Shown piece by piece: positions 32,776 through 40,811 of a stretch of DNA of 64,000 nt. The translations under genes were made by a program, and so were the position numbers. The stretch spans positions 46,477 through 110,476 of the forward strand of contig NZ_QPNC01000002.1 in NCBI RefSeq assembly GCF_003386285.1. The letters are read 5' to 3'. The DNA comes from Nocardiopsis sp. FIRDI 009. GTDB taxonomy: Bacteria; Actinomycetota; Actinomycetes; Streptosporangiales; Streptosporangiaceae. The notes beneath the pieces were generated by a model that saw nothing but the letters and a program-made list of their open reading frames with translations, made no database searches and was not told the DNA's origin. The stretch's first letter is position 1, and the number at the start of each line of letters is the position of its first letter.

Positions 32776-33564
32776 ATGGACATTGGTCAGGGCGTGACCG
32801 CGGCCTGGGAGATGGTGGCGACCTTCGTGCCGTTGCTGGTCGGTTTCCTCGTGATCCTGGTGGTCGGCTGGTTCGTCGCCTGGGTCCTCGGCAAGCTCGT
32901 CGCGAAGGGCCTGCACTCGATCGGCCTCGACCGGGCACTGCACCGCGGTGGTGTGGGGGAGTACTTCGAACGCAGCCGCTGGGGCGCCAGCGAGCTGTGC
33001 GGGAAGATCGTCTACTTCGTCGGTCTGCTGTTCGTGCTGACGCTCGCGTTCAACGTCTTCGGCCCGAACCCGGTCAGCCAGCTGCTCAGTGAGGTCATCG
33101 CCTGGATCCCGCGCGGCGTCGTGGCGCTGGTGATCCTCGTGGTGGCCGGAATGGTGGCCAAGGCCGCCCGGGACGTCCTCATCGGGGCGCTCGGCGGACT
33201 GTCCTACGGCCGCCTCCTGAGCAACATCGCAGCCGTCGCCATCATGGCGCTCGGTGTGATCGCCGCGCTGAACCAGATGGGCGTGGCGATGAGCGTCACG
33301 ATGCCCGTCCTGATCGCCGTCCTCGCCACGGTCGGCGGCATCCTCGTCGTCGGTGTCGGCGGCGGTCTCATCAAACCGATGCAGTCCCGATGGGCGCGCT
33401 GGCTGGACGTGGTCGAGCGCGAGACCGGCCAGATGGGCGCCGGCCCCAGCTACGAGGCGGGACGCGAAGCGGCGATGCGCCGCCCCGCCGAGGAGCGGGG
33501 GAAGGAGAGCCCGGAGGCCAGGACCGCCCCCGGGCGGAGCGGCGAGGGCGGATCCGCCCCGTAG
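32776..33564 (+). CDS. MscS-like / CmpX-type membrane protein
   Basis: 262 residues from ATG 32776. Five hydrophobic helices: about 13-40 (PLLVGFLVILVVGWFVAWVL), 78-98 (IVYFVGLLFVLTLAFNVF), 110-132, 150-172 and 178-202. The pattern of conserved small-residue helices (GWFVAWVLGKLVAKGLHSIG) resembles the TM_helix repeats of small conductance mechanosensitive-channel-related proteins. The soluble C-terminus is charged and disordered (SPEARTAPGRSGEGGS). The MscS beta-domain is not visible, so channel function is inference. A sigma-B-like promoter precedes it. Confidence 0.85.
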   Translation: MDIGQGVTAAWEMVATFVPLLVGFLVILVVGWFVAWVLGKLVAKGLHSIGLDRALHRGGVGEYFERSRWGASELCGKIVYFVGLLFVLTLAFNVFGPNPVSQLLSEVIAWIPRGVVALVILVVAGMVAKAARDVLIGALGGLSYGRLLSNIAAVAIMALGVIAALNQMGVAMSVTMPVLIAVLATVGGILVVGVGGGLIKPMQSRWARWLDVVERETGQMGAGPSYEAGREAAMRRPAEERGKESPEARTAPGRSGEGGSAP

Positions 33565-33684
33565 CCGCGCACGAGACCTGCGGCCGCGTTCGTCGGCCGG
33601 AGGAAAGGGATGCAGGTAGGGGGCGGGGCCGACGGGCCCCGCCCTCGCGTCGCGCCCGGGCCCCGGCACCCGGGCGCGCGGGCC

Positions 33685-33927
33685 TCAGAGCAGCTCGGAG
33701 TCGCGAAGCTCCATGCGCGACAGGTGCTCGATCCTCCGGAACGCGAGAACGCCCGAGGCGATGATCGGGACGAACGCCAACCAGAAGACCACGCTGCCCG
33801 GCCCGGAGAAGACCATCGACACCAGCGCGACCACGATGATCAGTGCGAACAGCGCGAAGTCGAGGCGCTCCTGTTGGATCAGAACGCCGACCGGTGGACG
33901 CGCCGCCCCATGCCGACCGCTCCTCAT
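33685..33927 (-). CDS. Small two-helix membrane protein
   Basis: 80 residues from ATG 33927 (AAAGGA 7 nt upstream); ATG 33933 is an alternative. A basic N-terminus is followed by two hydrophobic helices (LDFALFALIIVVALVSMVFS and VVFWLAFVPIIASGVLAF), then RRIEHLSRMELRDSELL. Likely an inner-membrane protein of unknown function. Convergent with the MscS-like gene. Confidence 0.75.
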   Translation of the reverse strand: MRSGRHGAARPPVGVLIQQERLDFALFALIIVVALVSMVFSGPGSVVFWLAFVPIIASGVLAFRRIEHLSRMELRDSELL

Positions 33928-34188
33928 GCGCATTCCTTTCTCGCGGCTCTGCGGGCCGCTCCGCCAGTCGCGGTCCCGGCCACTGCGCACCGGCACCACG
34001 TGTCCCACGTTGCATTCCGCAGGGCCCTGGACCAGCCTCGGCGACGGGGCCGATCGTCGGCCTCTCGATCGTCACCGGCTACCTTCAGCCTACGCCGAGC
34101 TCCGGGTTTTCGCTGGGGAACGGGTGGGCCCGGCCGCAGCGAGCATCCTCGCGTCAGGCATGCACGACCGCCCGCGGATGCCACCAAC

Positions 34189-34500
34189 CTAGCGGACGAA
34201 GCCCCGTTCCTTCGCCAGGCGGCAGATCGCGAGGATGCGGAGGGTCTCCCAGTCGTACTCGACCGCCTCGGAGTCCCAGCCCCGTTCGAGGCACCCGTCG
34301 ATGAAGCCGTGCAGGTACGTGCCGAGGCTGCGCGCCGTGAGCCGCCCTCCCGACGAGGTGATCGCGTCGCACACCTCCGCGGCGTGCTGGTCCAGCTCAG
34401 CGGCCATACCGGGCTCGATCGGGGAGTCGAGCGGACCGAGCTTGTGGAAGTCACGGGTGAGTCCGGCCAGCGGGTGGCGCACGGAGGTCCCACGGGGCAT
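34189..34500 (-). CDS. Small helical protein, possibly DUF6401
   Basis: 103 residues from ATG 34500 (MPRGTSVRHPLAGLTRDFHK). The core LDQHAAEVCDAITSSGGRLT, LGTYLHGFIDGCLERGW and TLRILAICRLAKERGFV resembles small actinomycete proteins I associate with DUF6401, where an LDQHA...F(V/I)DG pattern recurs; that family name is tentative. No signal peptide or membrane segment. Context gives no clue to its function. Confidence 0.6.
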   Translation of the reverse strand: MPRGTSVRHPLAGLTRDFHKLGPLDSPIEPGMAAELDQHAAEVCDAITSSGGRLTARSLGTYLHGFIDGCLERGWDSEAVEYDWETLRILAICRLAKERGFVR

Positions 34501-34674
34501 GGAAGTACCTACTCGCGTGGTCAGGAGACGGGAAACGTCATCGACTATACGTGCATTGACCAAGGAATCGTCATGAAAGTGTTGACCGGGAACCCCGTCC
34601 GACCACGTGCGAGGCGGTGGCGGCGACCGCCCCAGACCGCCCTCCCGGCGGGCGGAACCCGGCCGCCGGCGGGG

Positions 34675-35352
34675 CTAGTCGGCCAACCCCATCGCCCGCA
34701 GGCGCGCGGAGTGCCCCTCGGTCAATGAGGCGAACATCCTACTCACGGCGGCCAGGTCGCCGACGTCCGAGGAGGTCTCCGACCCGCCCCCGGCCAGCAG
34801 CCTGGCCAGTGCGGGGCGCTGCACGGCCACGGCCTGCGCCTGGCTCAGGGCCTCGCCGACCAGGCGCCGCGCCCACAGGGCCAGGCGTCCCGCGAGCGTG
34901 GGGTCCTCCGCCAACGCGCCGCGCACCGTCTCGGTGACGAACTCGGCGCGGCCGGTCTCGGCGAGCACGCCCTCGATCAGGAGGCGTGTCTCGTCGTCGG
35001 CGAGACCGGCGACACGGGCGTAGAAGTCACCGGCGATGCCGTCGCCGACGTAGGTCTTGACCAGGCTCTCCAGCCAGCTCCGCGGCTCGGTGCGCTCCGT
35101 CCAGGCGTCCAGTGGCGCGACGAAGGGCGCCATGGCCTCCTCGGGGTCGGCTCCGAGCTCCTCCAGCCGGTCCCGGAGCGCCTGGTAGTGGGCCTGCTCC
35201 GTGGCGGCGAGGGCGGCCAGCTGACCCTTCGCCCGCAGGGTCGGCGCGAGCCCGGCGTCGTCGGCGAGCCGGAAGAAGGAGCCGAGCTCGGCGTAGGCGA
35301 GCAGCCCGAGGAGATCGATCACGCCGGGGTCGGTGGAAGGGCCTTGCGTCAT
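34675..35352 (-). CDS. Ferritin-like fold protein (MiaE-related)
   Basis: 225 residues from ATG 35352. Helical throughout: DLLGLLAYAELGSFFRLADD, LAALAATEQAHYQALRDRLE, WLESLVKTYVGDGIAGDFYA and EFVTETVRGALAEDPTLAGR. The Glu and His pattern (E32, EQAH) resembles the ferritin-like superfamily that includes the tRNA-(ms2io6A) hydroxylase MiaE, but only part of a di-iron site is clear. Catalysis is uncertain. In actinomycetes I recall this gene beside the divergent DEAD-box helicase, as here. Confidence 0.8.
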   Translation of the reverse strand: MTQGPSTDPGVIDLLGLLAYAELGSFFRLADDAGLAPTLRAKGQLAALAATEQAHYQALRDRLEELGADPEEAMAPFVAPLDAWTERTEPRSWLESLVKTYVGDGIAGDFYARVAGLADDETRLLIEGVLAETGRAEFVTETVRGALAEDPTLAGRLALWARRLVGEALSQAQAVAVQRPALARLLAGGGSETSSDVGDLAAVSRMFASLTEGHSARLRAMGLAD

Positions 35353-35887
35353 GCCCGTCAGGGTAGCGCCCGGTGCGCGGGGCGCCGAACCGGGGCGAGT
35401 CACCCCGGTGCCGAGACGGCCCCGGGGACTAAACACGGGGCGCGGACGGTTGCATCGGCTGGGAACGGGTAGGTCCCCGGCAGTCCACAGCCTGGTGAAC
35501 TGCTATGTCCACCGGCTGAGTCACCAGCTAGACTCTGCGTGATGACCGGCGTGTGCAGACAGCCAGACCAACCCTCGCCCGATCGGGGGCGGTCACCCGG
35601 CCACCACGAGGCGGCGATCGGTGCCGGTCTGGAACACAGCGGCCCTCGAAGCGCCCTCACACGCGGGGACGGACCCCTCGTACACGACACAGAACTGCGG
35701 ATGGAGCCGGTCCGCGGGCGGGGTACACCCCGGCCCGCACGGACTCCAGGCGGCAGCGCCACCGCGCCCTCACCGGAAAGGTGGAGCAGCGGTGAGCCGC
35801 GCCCTCCGCGGCGGCCAGGAGCCGCCCGCGACCGCACCCCGCCGCGGCCACGCTGACGCCCCGGCCCGCAAGATGGAGGCTTGAGCC
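35353..35887. other. Long gene-free leader of the DEAD-box helicase, 535 bp
   Basis: No gene is convincing apart from a 30-codon upstream ORF (35792-35884). TAGACT (35529-35534) is a possible -10 with a poor -35, which would give an untranslated leader of about 350 nt. Long leaders are common for cold-inducible RNA helicases. CTGGTGA and TCACCAG (about 35492-35527) can pair across a large loop. Confidence 0.45.
35792..35884 (+). CDS. 30-codon upstream ORF, in frame with the helicase
   Basis: GTG 35792 has GGTGGAG 6 nt upstream. It encodes VSRALRGGQEPPATAPRRGH...KMEA and stops at TGA 35882-35884, four bases before the helicase start and in the same frame. It may couple translation to the helicase, or the TGA may separate what was once a longer N-terminus. 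Confidence 0.4.
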   Translation: MSRALRGGQEPPATAPRRGHADAPARKMEA

Positions 35888-37477
35888 CTGAGCAGCACAC
35901 AACAGACCACACAGACCGCACAGCCCCGAACGACCTTCCGCGATCTGGGCCTGACCGCCGAGATCGCCGACGCCCTGGAGGCGGAGGGGATCATCGAGCC
36001 CTTCCTCATCCAGGAACTGGCGCTCCCGATCGCCCTGGCCGGCAGCGACATCATCGGTCAGGCCCGCACCGGCACCGGCAAGACCCTCGCCTTCGGACTC
36101 CCGCTGCTCCAGCGGGCACAGGAGGCCCCGGGTTCGGCCAAGCGCCCCCGGGCCCTCGTCGTGGTCCCCACCCGTGAGCTGGCCATCCAGGTCGCCGCGG
36201 ACCTGACCACCGCCAGCAAGCGCAACGGCCTCCGTGTCCTCACCGTCTACGGCGGCCGTTCCTACGAGCCGCAGATCAACGGCCTCAAGGAGGGCGTGGA
36301 CGTCGTCGTCGGCACCCCCGGCCGCCTGCTGGACCTGGAGAACCAGAAGCACCTGCGGCTGGACCAGGTCTTCGCGGTGGTCCTGGACGAGGCCGACAAG
36401 ATGCTCGACCTCGGGTTCCTCCCCGACATCGAGCGGATCCTCACCAAGACCCCCGCCGAGCGCCAGACCATGCTGTTCTCGGCCACCATGCCGAGCGAGA
36501 TCGTCGCGCTGTCGCGGAAGTACCTGCGCCAGCCCACCCACGTGCGGGCGAGCGACGACGACGAGATCGACGGCTCCTCCATCACCGGGCGGATCACCCA
36601 GTACGCGTTCCGCACGCACCAGATGGACAAGATCGAGATGCTGGCCCGCCTGCTCCAGGCCGAGGACCACGGCCAGAGCATGGTGTTCTGCCAGACCAAG
36701 CGCGCCTGCGACCGGGTCGCCGGCGACCTGAAGGCGCGCGGGTTCGCCGCCGCGGCCGTCCACGGCGACCTGGGCCAGAGCCAGCGCGAGCGCGCCCTGC
36801 GGGCCTTCCGCAACGGCAAGATCAACATCCTGGTCGCCACCGACGTGGCCGCCCGGGGCCTGGACGTCGACGACGTCACCCACGTCGTCAACTACGAGAC
36901 GCCCGAGGACGAGAAGACCTACACGCACCGGATCGGCCGCACCGGCCGGGCCGGACGCAGCGGCACCGCCGTCACCTTCGTGGACTGGCAGGAGATGCCG
37001 CGGTGGAAGCTGATCAACGCCGCCCTGGACCTGCCGTTCCCGGACCCGGAGGAGACCTACTCCACCTCCGAGCACTTCTTCACCGCCCTCAACATCCCCC
37101 CGGGCACCAAGGGCAAGCTCGCGGCGGACAAGCGCACCCACGCGGGCCTGGAGGCCGAGGAGGTCGAGGACATCGGCGACACCGGCGGCCCGCGTGCCGA
37201 GCGCGGCGGACGCCGGGACCGCGGCCGCGGCGAGAGCGACCGCGGTGAGAGCGACCGCGAGGAGAGCCGGAGCCGGGGCCGCAAGCGTTCGCGCCGCCGT
37301 ACCCGTGGCGGCAAGGCCGTGGCCGCCGCCGAGGGCGCGGGAGCCGAGAAGGCGCCCAGCCAGCCCGCCCGCTCCGGGGGCCAGCCCTCCGGTGAGGAGG
37401 GCGCCAAGCGGGTCCGCCGCCGTCGCCGTACCCGTGGTGGCGCCAGCGCCGCCCGCCGGGACCCGGAGAACACCTGA
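35888..37477 (+). CDS. DEAD-box ATP-dependent RNA helicase (RhlE/DeaD type), CTG start
   Basis: 529 residues if it begins at CTG 35888, which has GGAGG 8 nt upstream; the first ATG, GTG or TTG in frame is 36161, after Walker A. Motifs: Q motif FRDLGLTAEIADALEAEG...Q42, Walker A ARTGTGKT (59-66), PTRELA, VLDEADKMLDLGF, FSATMP, DVAARGLDV and HRIGRTGRAGR. The C-terminus is Arg/Gly/Ser-rich with RRTRGGKA and RRRTRGGA segments that bind RNA. It probably remodels structured RNA in ribosome assembly, mRNA decay or cold response. A hairpin terminator follows. Confidence 0.92.
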   Translation: MSSTQQTTQTAQPRTTFRDLGLTAEIADALEAEGIIEPFLIQELALPIALAGSDIIGQARTGTGKTLAFGLPLLQRAQEAPGSAKRPRALVVVPTRELAIQVAADLTTASKRNGLRVLTVYGGRSYEPQINGLKEGVDVVVGTPGRLLDLENQKHLRLDQVFAVVLDEADKMLDLGFLPDIERILTKTPAERQTMLFSATMPSEIVALSRKYLRQPTHVRASDDDEIDGSSITGRITQYAFRTHQMDKIEMLARLLQAEDHGQSMVFCQTKRACDRVAGDLKARGFAAAAVHGDLGQSQRERALRAFRNGKINILVATDVAARGLDVDDVTHVVNYETPEDEKTYTHRIGRTGRAGRSGTAVTFVDWQEMPRWKLINAALDLPFPDPEETYSTSEHFFTALNIPPGTKGKLAADKRTHAGLEAEEVEDIGDTGGPRAERGGRRDRGRGESDRGESDREESRSRGRKRSRRRTRGGKAVAAAEGAGAEKAPSQPARSGGQPSGEEGAKRVRRRRRTRGGASAARRDPENT

Positions 37478-37507
37478 TCCCGTTCCCGTCGCCGACCGCA
37501 CCGCGGT

Positions 37508-37529
37508 ACCGCCGTCCACCCACGGCGGT
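37508..37529 (+). terminator. Hairpin after the helicase gene
   Basis: ACCGCCGT and ACGGCGGT pair across CCACCC, 30 bp after the helicase stop. Another GC hairpin (CCGTCCGCC...GGCGGACGG, about 37579-37602) lies between it and the hydrolase start. Confidence 0.6.
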
Positions 37530-37633
37530 CGGCCCCTCCCCCGGGAGGGCCCGGGGGCGACGGGTCCGGGCACCGTGACCGTCCGCCCAGGTGGCGGACG
37601 GGCGGTCGGAGACATGCCCTAGGGTTGCCCGAC

Positions 37634-38542
37634 GTGAGTACACCGACCTTCCTCGACCCGCCGCCCGGTGTGCGGCGGGCGGACCTGCACCTGTCCCACG
37701 GCCCGGTGGCGGCCCTGCGCGCGCTGCCGACGTCCGGCGGCGCCGAACTGGCGCCCGCCGTCCTGGTGCACGGATTCACCGGCAGCAAGGAGGACTTCAT
37801 CGCCCTCCTCCAGAGCCTGGCGCAGGCCGGCCGGGAGGTGGTCGCGATCGACCTGCCCGGCACCTACGAATCGCCCGGACCGGAGACCCTCACCGCCCCT
37901 CCGGGCGTCCAACTCCCCGACTACCGCCTCTCCTCCCTCGGCGGTGTGGTCGCCGAGGTCGTCGACGAGGTGGGGGACGGCTCACCGGTCCACCTGGTCG
38001 GACACTCGTTCGGCGGTCTGGTGGCCCGGGAGACCGCCCTGTCCGAGCGCGCGCCCCTGGCCTCGCTCACCCTCATGTGCAGCGGCCCCGGCGCGCTGAC
38101 GGGCGACCGCGCGACCGGCGCCCGCAACCTCATCGCCGCGCTGTCCATGGACCCCTCCACCGCGCGGCTCCAGGAGCTGTGGGACGAGCAGTTCGCCTCC
38201 GAGGCGCGCCAGCGCACCGCCGACCCGCGCATCCAGGACTTCCTCCGCCGACGACTGGTGTCGAGCAGCGCCACCGGGCTCATGCGCACCGCCGAGGACC
38301 TGCTGGGTACGGCGGACCGGGTCGACGAACTCGCCGCCCTGGACCTGCCCGTCCTGGTGCTGTACGGCGAGAACGACGACACCTGGACCACCGACGAGCA
38401 GGCCGAGATGGCCCAGCGGCTCGACGCCCAGCGACTGGTGGTGCCCGGTGCCGGCCACTCCCCCAACGTGGAGGCCCCGGAGACGACGTCGAGCGCCCTG
38501 ACCGCCTTCTGGAACGAGACCGAGTCCGTGGGACGGCGCTAG
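37634..38542 (+). CDS. Alpha/beta hydrolase
   Basis: 302 residues from GTG 37634 (AGGG 9 nt upstream); TTG 37625 is less likely. VLVHGFTGSKEDF gives the oxyanion region, LVGHSFGGLVARE the nucleophile elbow (GHSFGG), LVLYGENDDTW the acid and GAGHSPNVEAPE the catalytic His. A cap insertion lies at about 130-215. No lipase or esterase substrate is predictable. The helicase gene is 156 bp upstream, so a separate promoter is likely. Confidence 0.92.
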   Translation: MSTPTFLDPPPGVRRADLHLSHGPVAALRALPTSGGAELAPAVLVHGFTGSKEDFIALLQSLAQAGREVVAIDLPGTYESPGPETLTAPPGVQLPDYRLSSLGGVVAEVVDEVGDGSPVHLVGHSFGGLVARETALSERAPLASLTLMCSGPGALTGDRATGARNLIAALSMDPSTARLQELWDEQFASEARQRTADPRIQDFLRRRLVSSSATGLMRTAEDLLGTADRVDELAALDLPVLVLYGENDDTWTTDEQAEMAQRLDAQRLVVPGAGHSPNVEAPETTSSALTAFWNETESVGRR

Positions 38543-38556
38543 GCGGGGCCCGTCGT

Positions 38557-38579
38557 GGGCCTCCGCTCCGCTTCGGCCC
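38557..38579 (+). repeat. Dispersed 3'-flank hairpin, copy 3 (short form)
   Basis: Arms GGGCC and GGCCC with a 13-nt loop (TCCGCTCCGCTTC), 14 bp after the hydrolase stop and in its orientation. Compared with the GGTCC/GGACC copies, both partners of the third pair have changed. The long body is missing. Confidence 0.7.
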
Positions 38580-38635
38580 GTCCGCCGCCCGCCACCGCCC
38601 CCGGACCGACGCCGACGGCACGGTGCCCACCGTGT

Positions 38636-38671
38636 CCGTCCGCCGCGCCGCTGAAGCGGCGCGGCGGACGG
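38636..38671. terminator. Bidirectional intrinsic terminator
   Basis: A perfect 17-bp stem starting CCGTCCGCC and ending GGCGGACGG, with a nominal GA loop. It sits between the convergent hydrolase (+) and MBL-fold (-) genes. Confidence 0.85.
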
Positions 38672-38680
38672 CGGTCCGGG

Positions 38681-39589
38681 TCAGACCCAGTCGTCGAAGT
38701 TCTTGCTCTCCGCGCCGGAGGTGGTGGCCGGGCCGCTGTCGGGCAGGATGCGGGTGGTCGGCGGCAGCGACAGCAGGGACTCGCCGATGGAGGCGAGCTG
38801 CGTCGTGTAGTCGATGTAGGTGTCGCCGACCATGCCGGGCTCGCCCTTACGCAGGGTGTCGCCGCTGAAGACCACGCCGAGCTGGCTGATGTAGTAGCCC
38901 ACGGTGCCGGGCGAGGTGCCCGGCAGGGCCAGGACGTCGATGTGCAGGTCGCCGATGTCGAAGGCGCCCTGCCCCTCGACCTCGATCTCGGGTCGGCGCT
39001 CGGCGCCGTGCCTGCGGCGCCAGGCGCGCATCTCGCGGGGGTGCAGGGCGATCTCGGCCTCGGCCTCCTCCGCGACGCGCAGCGCGCCCTCGATGTGCGG
39101 GGTGTAGCCGTTGGTGCAGGCCACGAGGTAGATCTCGCGATCGCCGACGGCCTTGAGGATCGCCTCGGGGTCGTACCCGGGGTCGATGACGACGACGCCC
39201 TCGTCATCGGCCTGGACGATCCAGGTGTTGCTGACGATCTCGTAGGTCTGACCGTCGAACTCGAAGCTGCCCGAGGCCCGCACGCGCGTGATCCCGTCAC
39301 CGTCGGGGCCGGTCACGCCGGGCTCCTCCGTGTCGTCGGCGAACACGTCGGCGGGAGCCTCGTCCTCGGACTCCCCCTCGGTCCCGCCGTCGTCGGCGGC
39401 CCCGGCGCTCTCGTCGGCGGTGTCCTCCGCGGAGTCCCCCTCCGCCACGTCGTCCGAGGTCTTCGCCGTGTCCTCGGAGACGGCCGAGGCGGCCTCCTCC
39501 TCGACGTCCTCCGCGGACTCCCGCTCCTCCGCGGCGGAGTCGGTGGCCTCCTGGCCGTCCTGCTTCTTCGGCTTCCGCTTCCAGAACAC
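38681..39589 (-). CDS. Metallo-beta-lactamase-fold protein with degenerate metal site
   Basis: 302 residues from GTG 39589 (AAAGG upstream). About 95 residues of acidic, Ala/Asp/Glu-rich low complexity precede an MBL-fold domain. The HxHxDH zinc motif is N160-G-Y162-T-P164-H165, so only the last His survives. The next ligand motif reads LPGTSPGT with Thr225 where His is expected; Asp244 in GDTL is kept; the last His motif reads PDSGPATT. Five of seven expected ligands are lost, arguing against ordinary hydrolase chemistry. The gene is intact with normal codon use, so it is probably a functional pseudoenzyme. Confidence 0.85.
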   Translation of the reverse strand: MFWKRKPKKQDGQEATDSAAEERESAEDVEEEAASAVSEDTAKTSDDVAEGDSAEDTADESAGAADDGGTEGESEDEAPADVFADDTEEPGVTGPDGDGITRVRASGSFEFDGQTYEIVSNTWIVQADDEGVVVIDPGYDPEAILKAVGDREIYLVACTNGYTPHIEGALRVAEEAEAEIALHPREMRAWRRRHGAERRPEIEVEGQGAFDIGDLHIDVLALPGTSPGTVGYYISQLGVVFSGDTLRKGEPGMVGDTYIDYTTQLASIGESLLSLPPTTRILPDSGPATTSGAESKNFDDWV

Positions 39590-39871
39590 GGCGTCAGACC
39601 TTTCGCATCGTCCAGGTTCGGGTGGTTCGCTGCGACCATTGTCGCGCTCTCCGGCAGTGGTCCGTACCGTATCGAACGCGCGGTTCCGTCGTCCGACGCG
39701 GCCACTCAACGGGTTGCGTCCGGGCGCCGCCGGGGTTGTGCACGACGAGGCGGGCCGCGGGCGGGGGACGAGCGACAGGCGCCGCCGAGGAGGAGGAATC
39801 CCCGGCCGCAGGGGCGCCCGAACCCGGGCCGAAGCGCAGCGCAGGCCCACGACGAGCACGGGGCCCACGGG
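39590..39871. other. Gap holding a dispersed element and the MBL-gene promoter, 282 bp
   Basis: The right part (39690-39848) is the complement-strand dispersed element described below. The left part, A/T-moderate near 39640-39670, must carry the promoter of the MBL-fold gene. No additional gene is seen. Confidence 0.6.
39690..39848 (-). repeat. Dispersed 3'-flank element, copy 4 (long form)
   Basis: Read on the minus strand it opens 23 bp after the PHP gene's stop codon with GGGCC-13 nt-GGCCC (39848-39826), then GGGTTCGGGCGCCCC, GGGGATTCCTCCTCCTCGGC, GGCGCCTGTCGCTCGTCCCC, CCGCCTCGTCGTGCACAACC and CGGACGCAACCCGTTGAG. The order and spacing match copies at 18717 and 56184. The stem pair differs from those copies by a compensatory change. 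Confidence 0.8.
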
Positions 39872-40747
39872 TCAGCCCCGGATCAGCGCGGCCCCCGTCG
39901 CGGGCGCCACGAGCTCCTCGAACGCCTCGGGCGCGGTGGTGCGGCAGCCCAGGCGGTGTCCGGTCAGGCTGCCGTGGTCGTCACTGGAACCGGTGACCAC
40001 CACGCCCAGGTCGGCGGCCACCCCGCGCCACTCCTTGGTCTGGGCCCGGTTGTGCGAGGGGTGGTCGGCCTCGATCCCGCCCAGACCCGCGGCCACCATG
40101 CGTTCGACCAGGTCGATCGGGACCGCCCCGTTGAGCGCGCCCTCGGCGCGCGCCGGGTGGGCGAGGGAGCAGACGCCGCCCGCCGCGCGCACCAACTCCA
40201 CGGCGCGGACGGGGTCGAGGGCGTACCGCGCCGTGTAGGCGGGCCCGCCCGAACCGATCCACCGGTCGAAGGCGTCCTGGACGTCCCGGGCCGCGCCCGC
40301 CTCGACGATCGCGCGCGCCAGGTGGGGGCGGCCGATCGTGTTGGCGTCGGCGTACTCGTCCCGTCCGGCCCCGGCGATGGTCAGGACCCGTTCCCAGGAG
40401 ACGTCGACGCCGAGGTCGCGCAGCTTGGCCACCATCTCCTTCGCGCGCCAGGCCCGGTCGGAGCGGATCCGGCCCAGCTCGGCGGCCAGCCCCGGGTCGG
40501 CGGGGTCGAACAGGTAGGAGACCAGGTGCACGCTGGACCCGGCGTGGGCGCAGGACAGCTCCATCCCGGGAACGAGGGTGAGCCCCGGCGGCATGTGCTC
40601 GGCCGCCTCCGCGATCCCGCCGACGGTGTCGTGGTCGGTCAGAGCGAGGACGTCGAGCCCGGCGGCCACCGCTTCCCGGAGGACCTCGGCGGGCGTGTCG
40701 GTCCCGTCGGAGACGGAGCTGTGCGAGTGCAGGTCGATTCGGGTCAC
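39872..40747 (-). CDS. PHP-domain phosphoesterase
   Basis: 291 residues from GTG 40747 (VTRIDLHSHSSVSDGTDTPA). Metal-binding motifs are in the usual order: DLHSHSSVSDGT, ALTDHDTVGG, PGMELSCAHAG (Glu plus His), SLAHPARAEG (His), IEADHPSHN and SSDDHG. It matches YciV/RnaAM-like and other stand-alone PHP phosphoesterases that cleave 3',5'-nucleotide bisphosphates or related substrates; the exact substrate is uncertain. It lies 63 bp downstream of the DUF6758 gene. Confidence 0.92.
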   Translation of the reverse strand: MTRIDLHSHSSVSDGTDTPAEVLREAVAAGLDVLALTDHDTVGGIAEAAEHMPPGLTLVPGMELSCAHAGSSVHLVSYLFDPADPGLAAELGRIRSDRAWRAKEMVAKLRDLGVDVSWERVLTIAGAGRDEYADANTIGRPHLARAIVEAGAARDVQDAFDRWIGSGGPAYTARYALDPVRAVELVRAAGGVCSLAHPARAEGALNGAVPIDLVERMVAAGLGGIEADHPSHNRAQTKEWRGVAADLGVVVTGSSDDHGSLTGHRLGCRTTAPEAFEELVAPATGAALIRG

Positions 40748-40773
40748 TGCCCGATTGTACGTAAGTCCCGTTC

Positions 40774-40811
40774 AGCGTGTCGGGGTGCTTCCCGAGCACG
40801 ACCGACACGCT
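40774..40811 (-). terminator. Two-part hairpin after the DUF6758 gene
   Basis: Outer arms AGCGTGTCG / CGACACGCT and inner GTGCT / AGCAC. It begins at the DUF6758 stop codon and ends 26 bp before the PHP start on the minus strand, and could terminate or attenuate. Confidence 0.6.

Noticed and set aside
35437..35790. Possible riboswitch or tRNA-like fold in the helicase leader
   Set aside because: No tRNA signature arms and no match to a riboswitch consensus I know; only generic GC hairpins.
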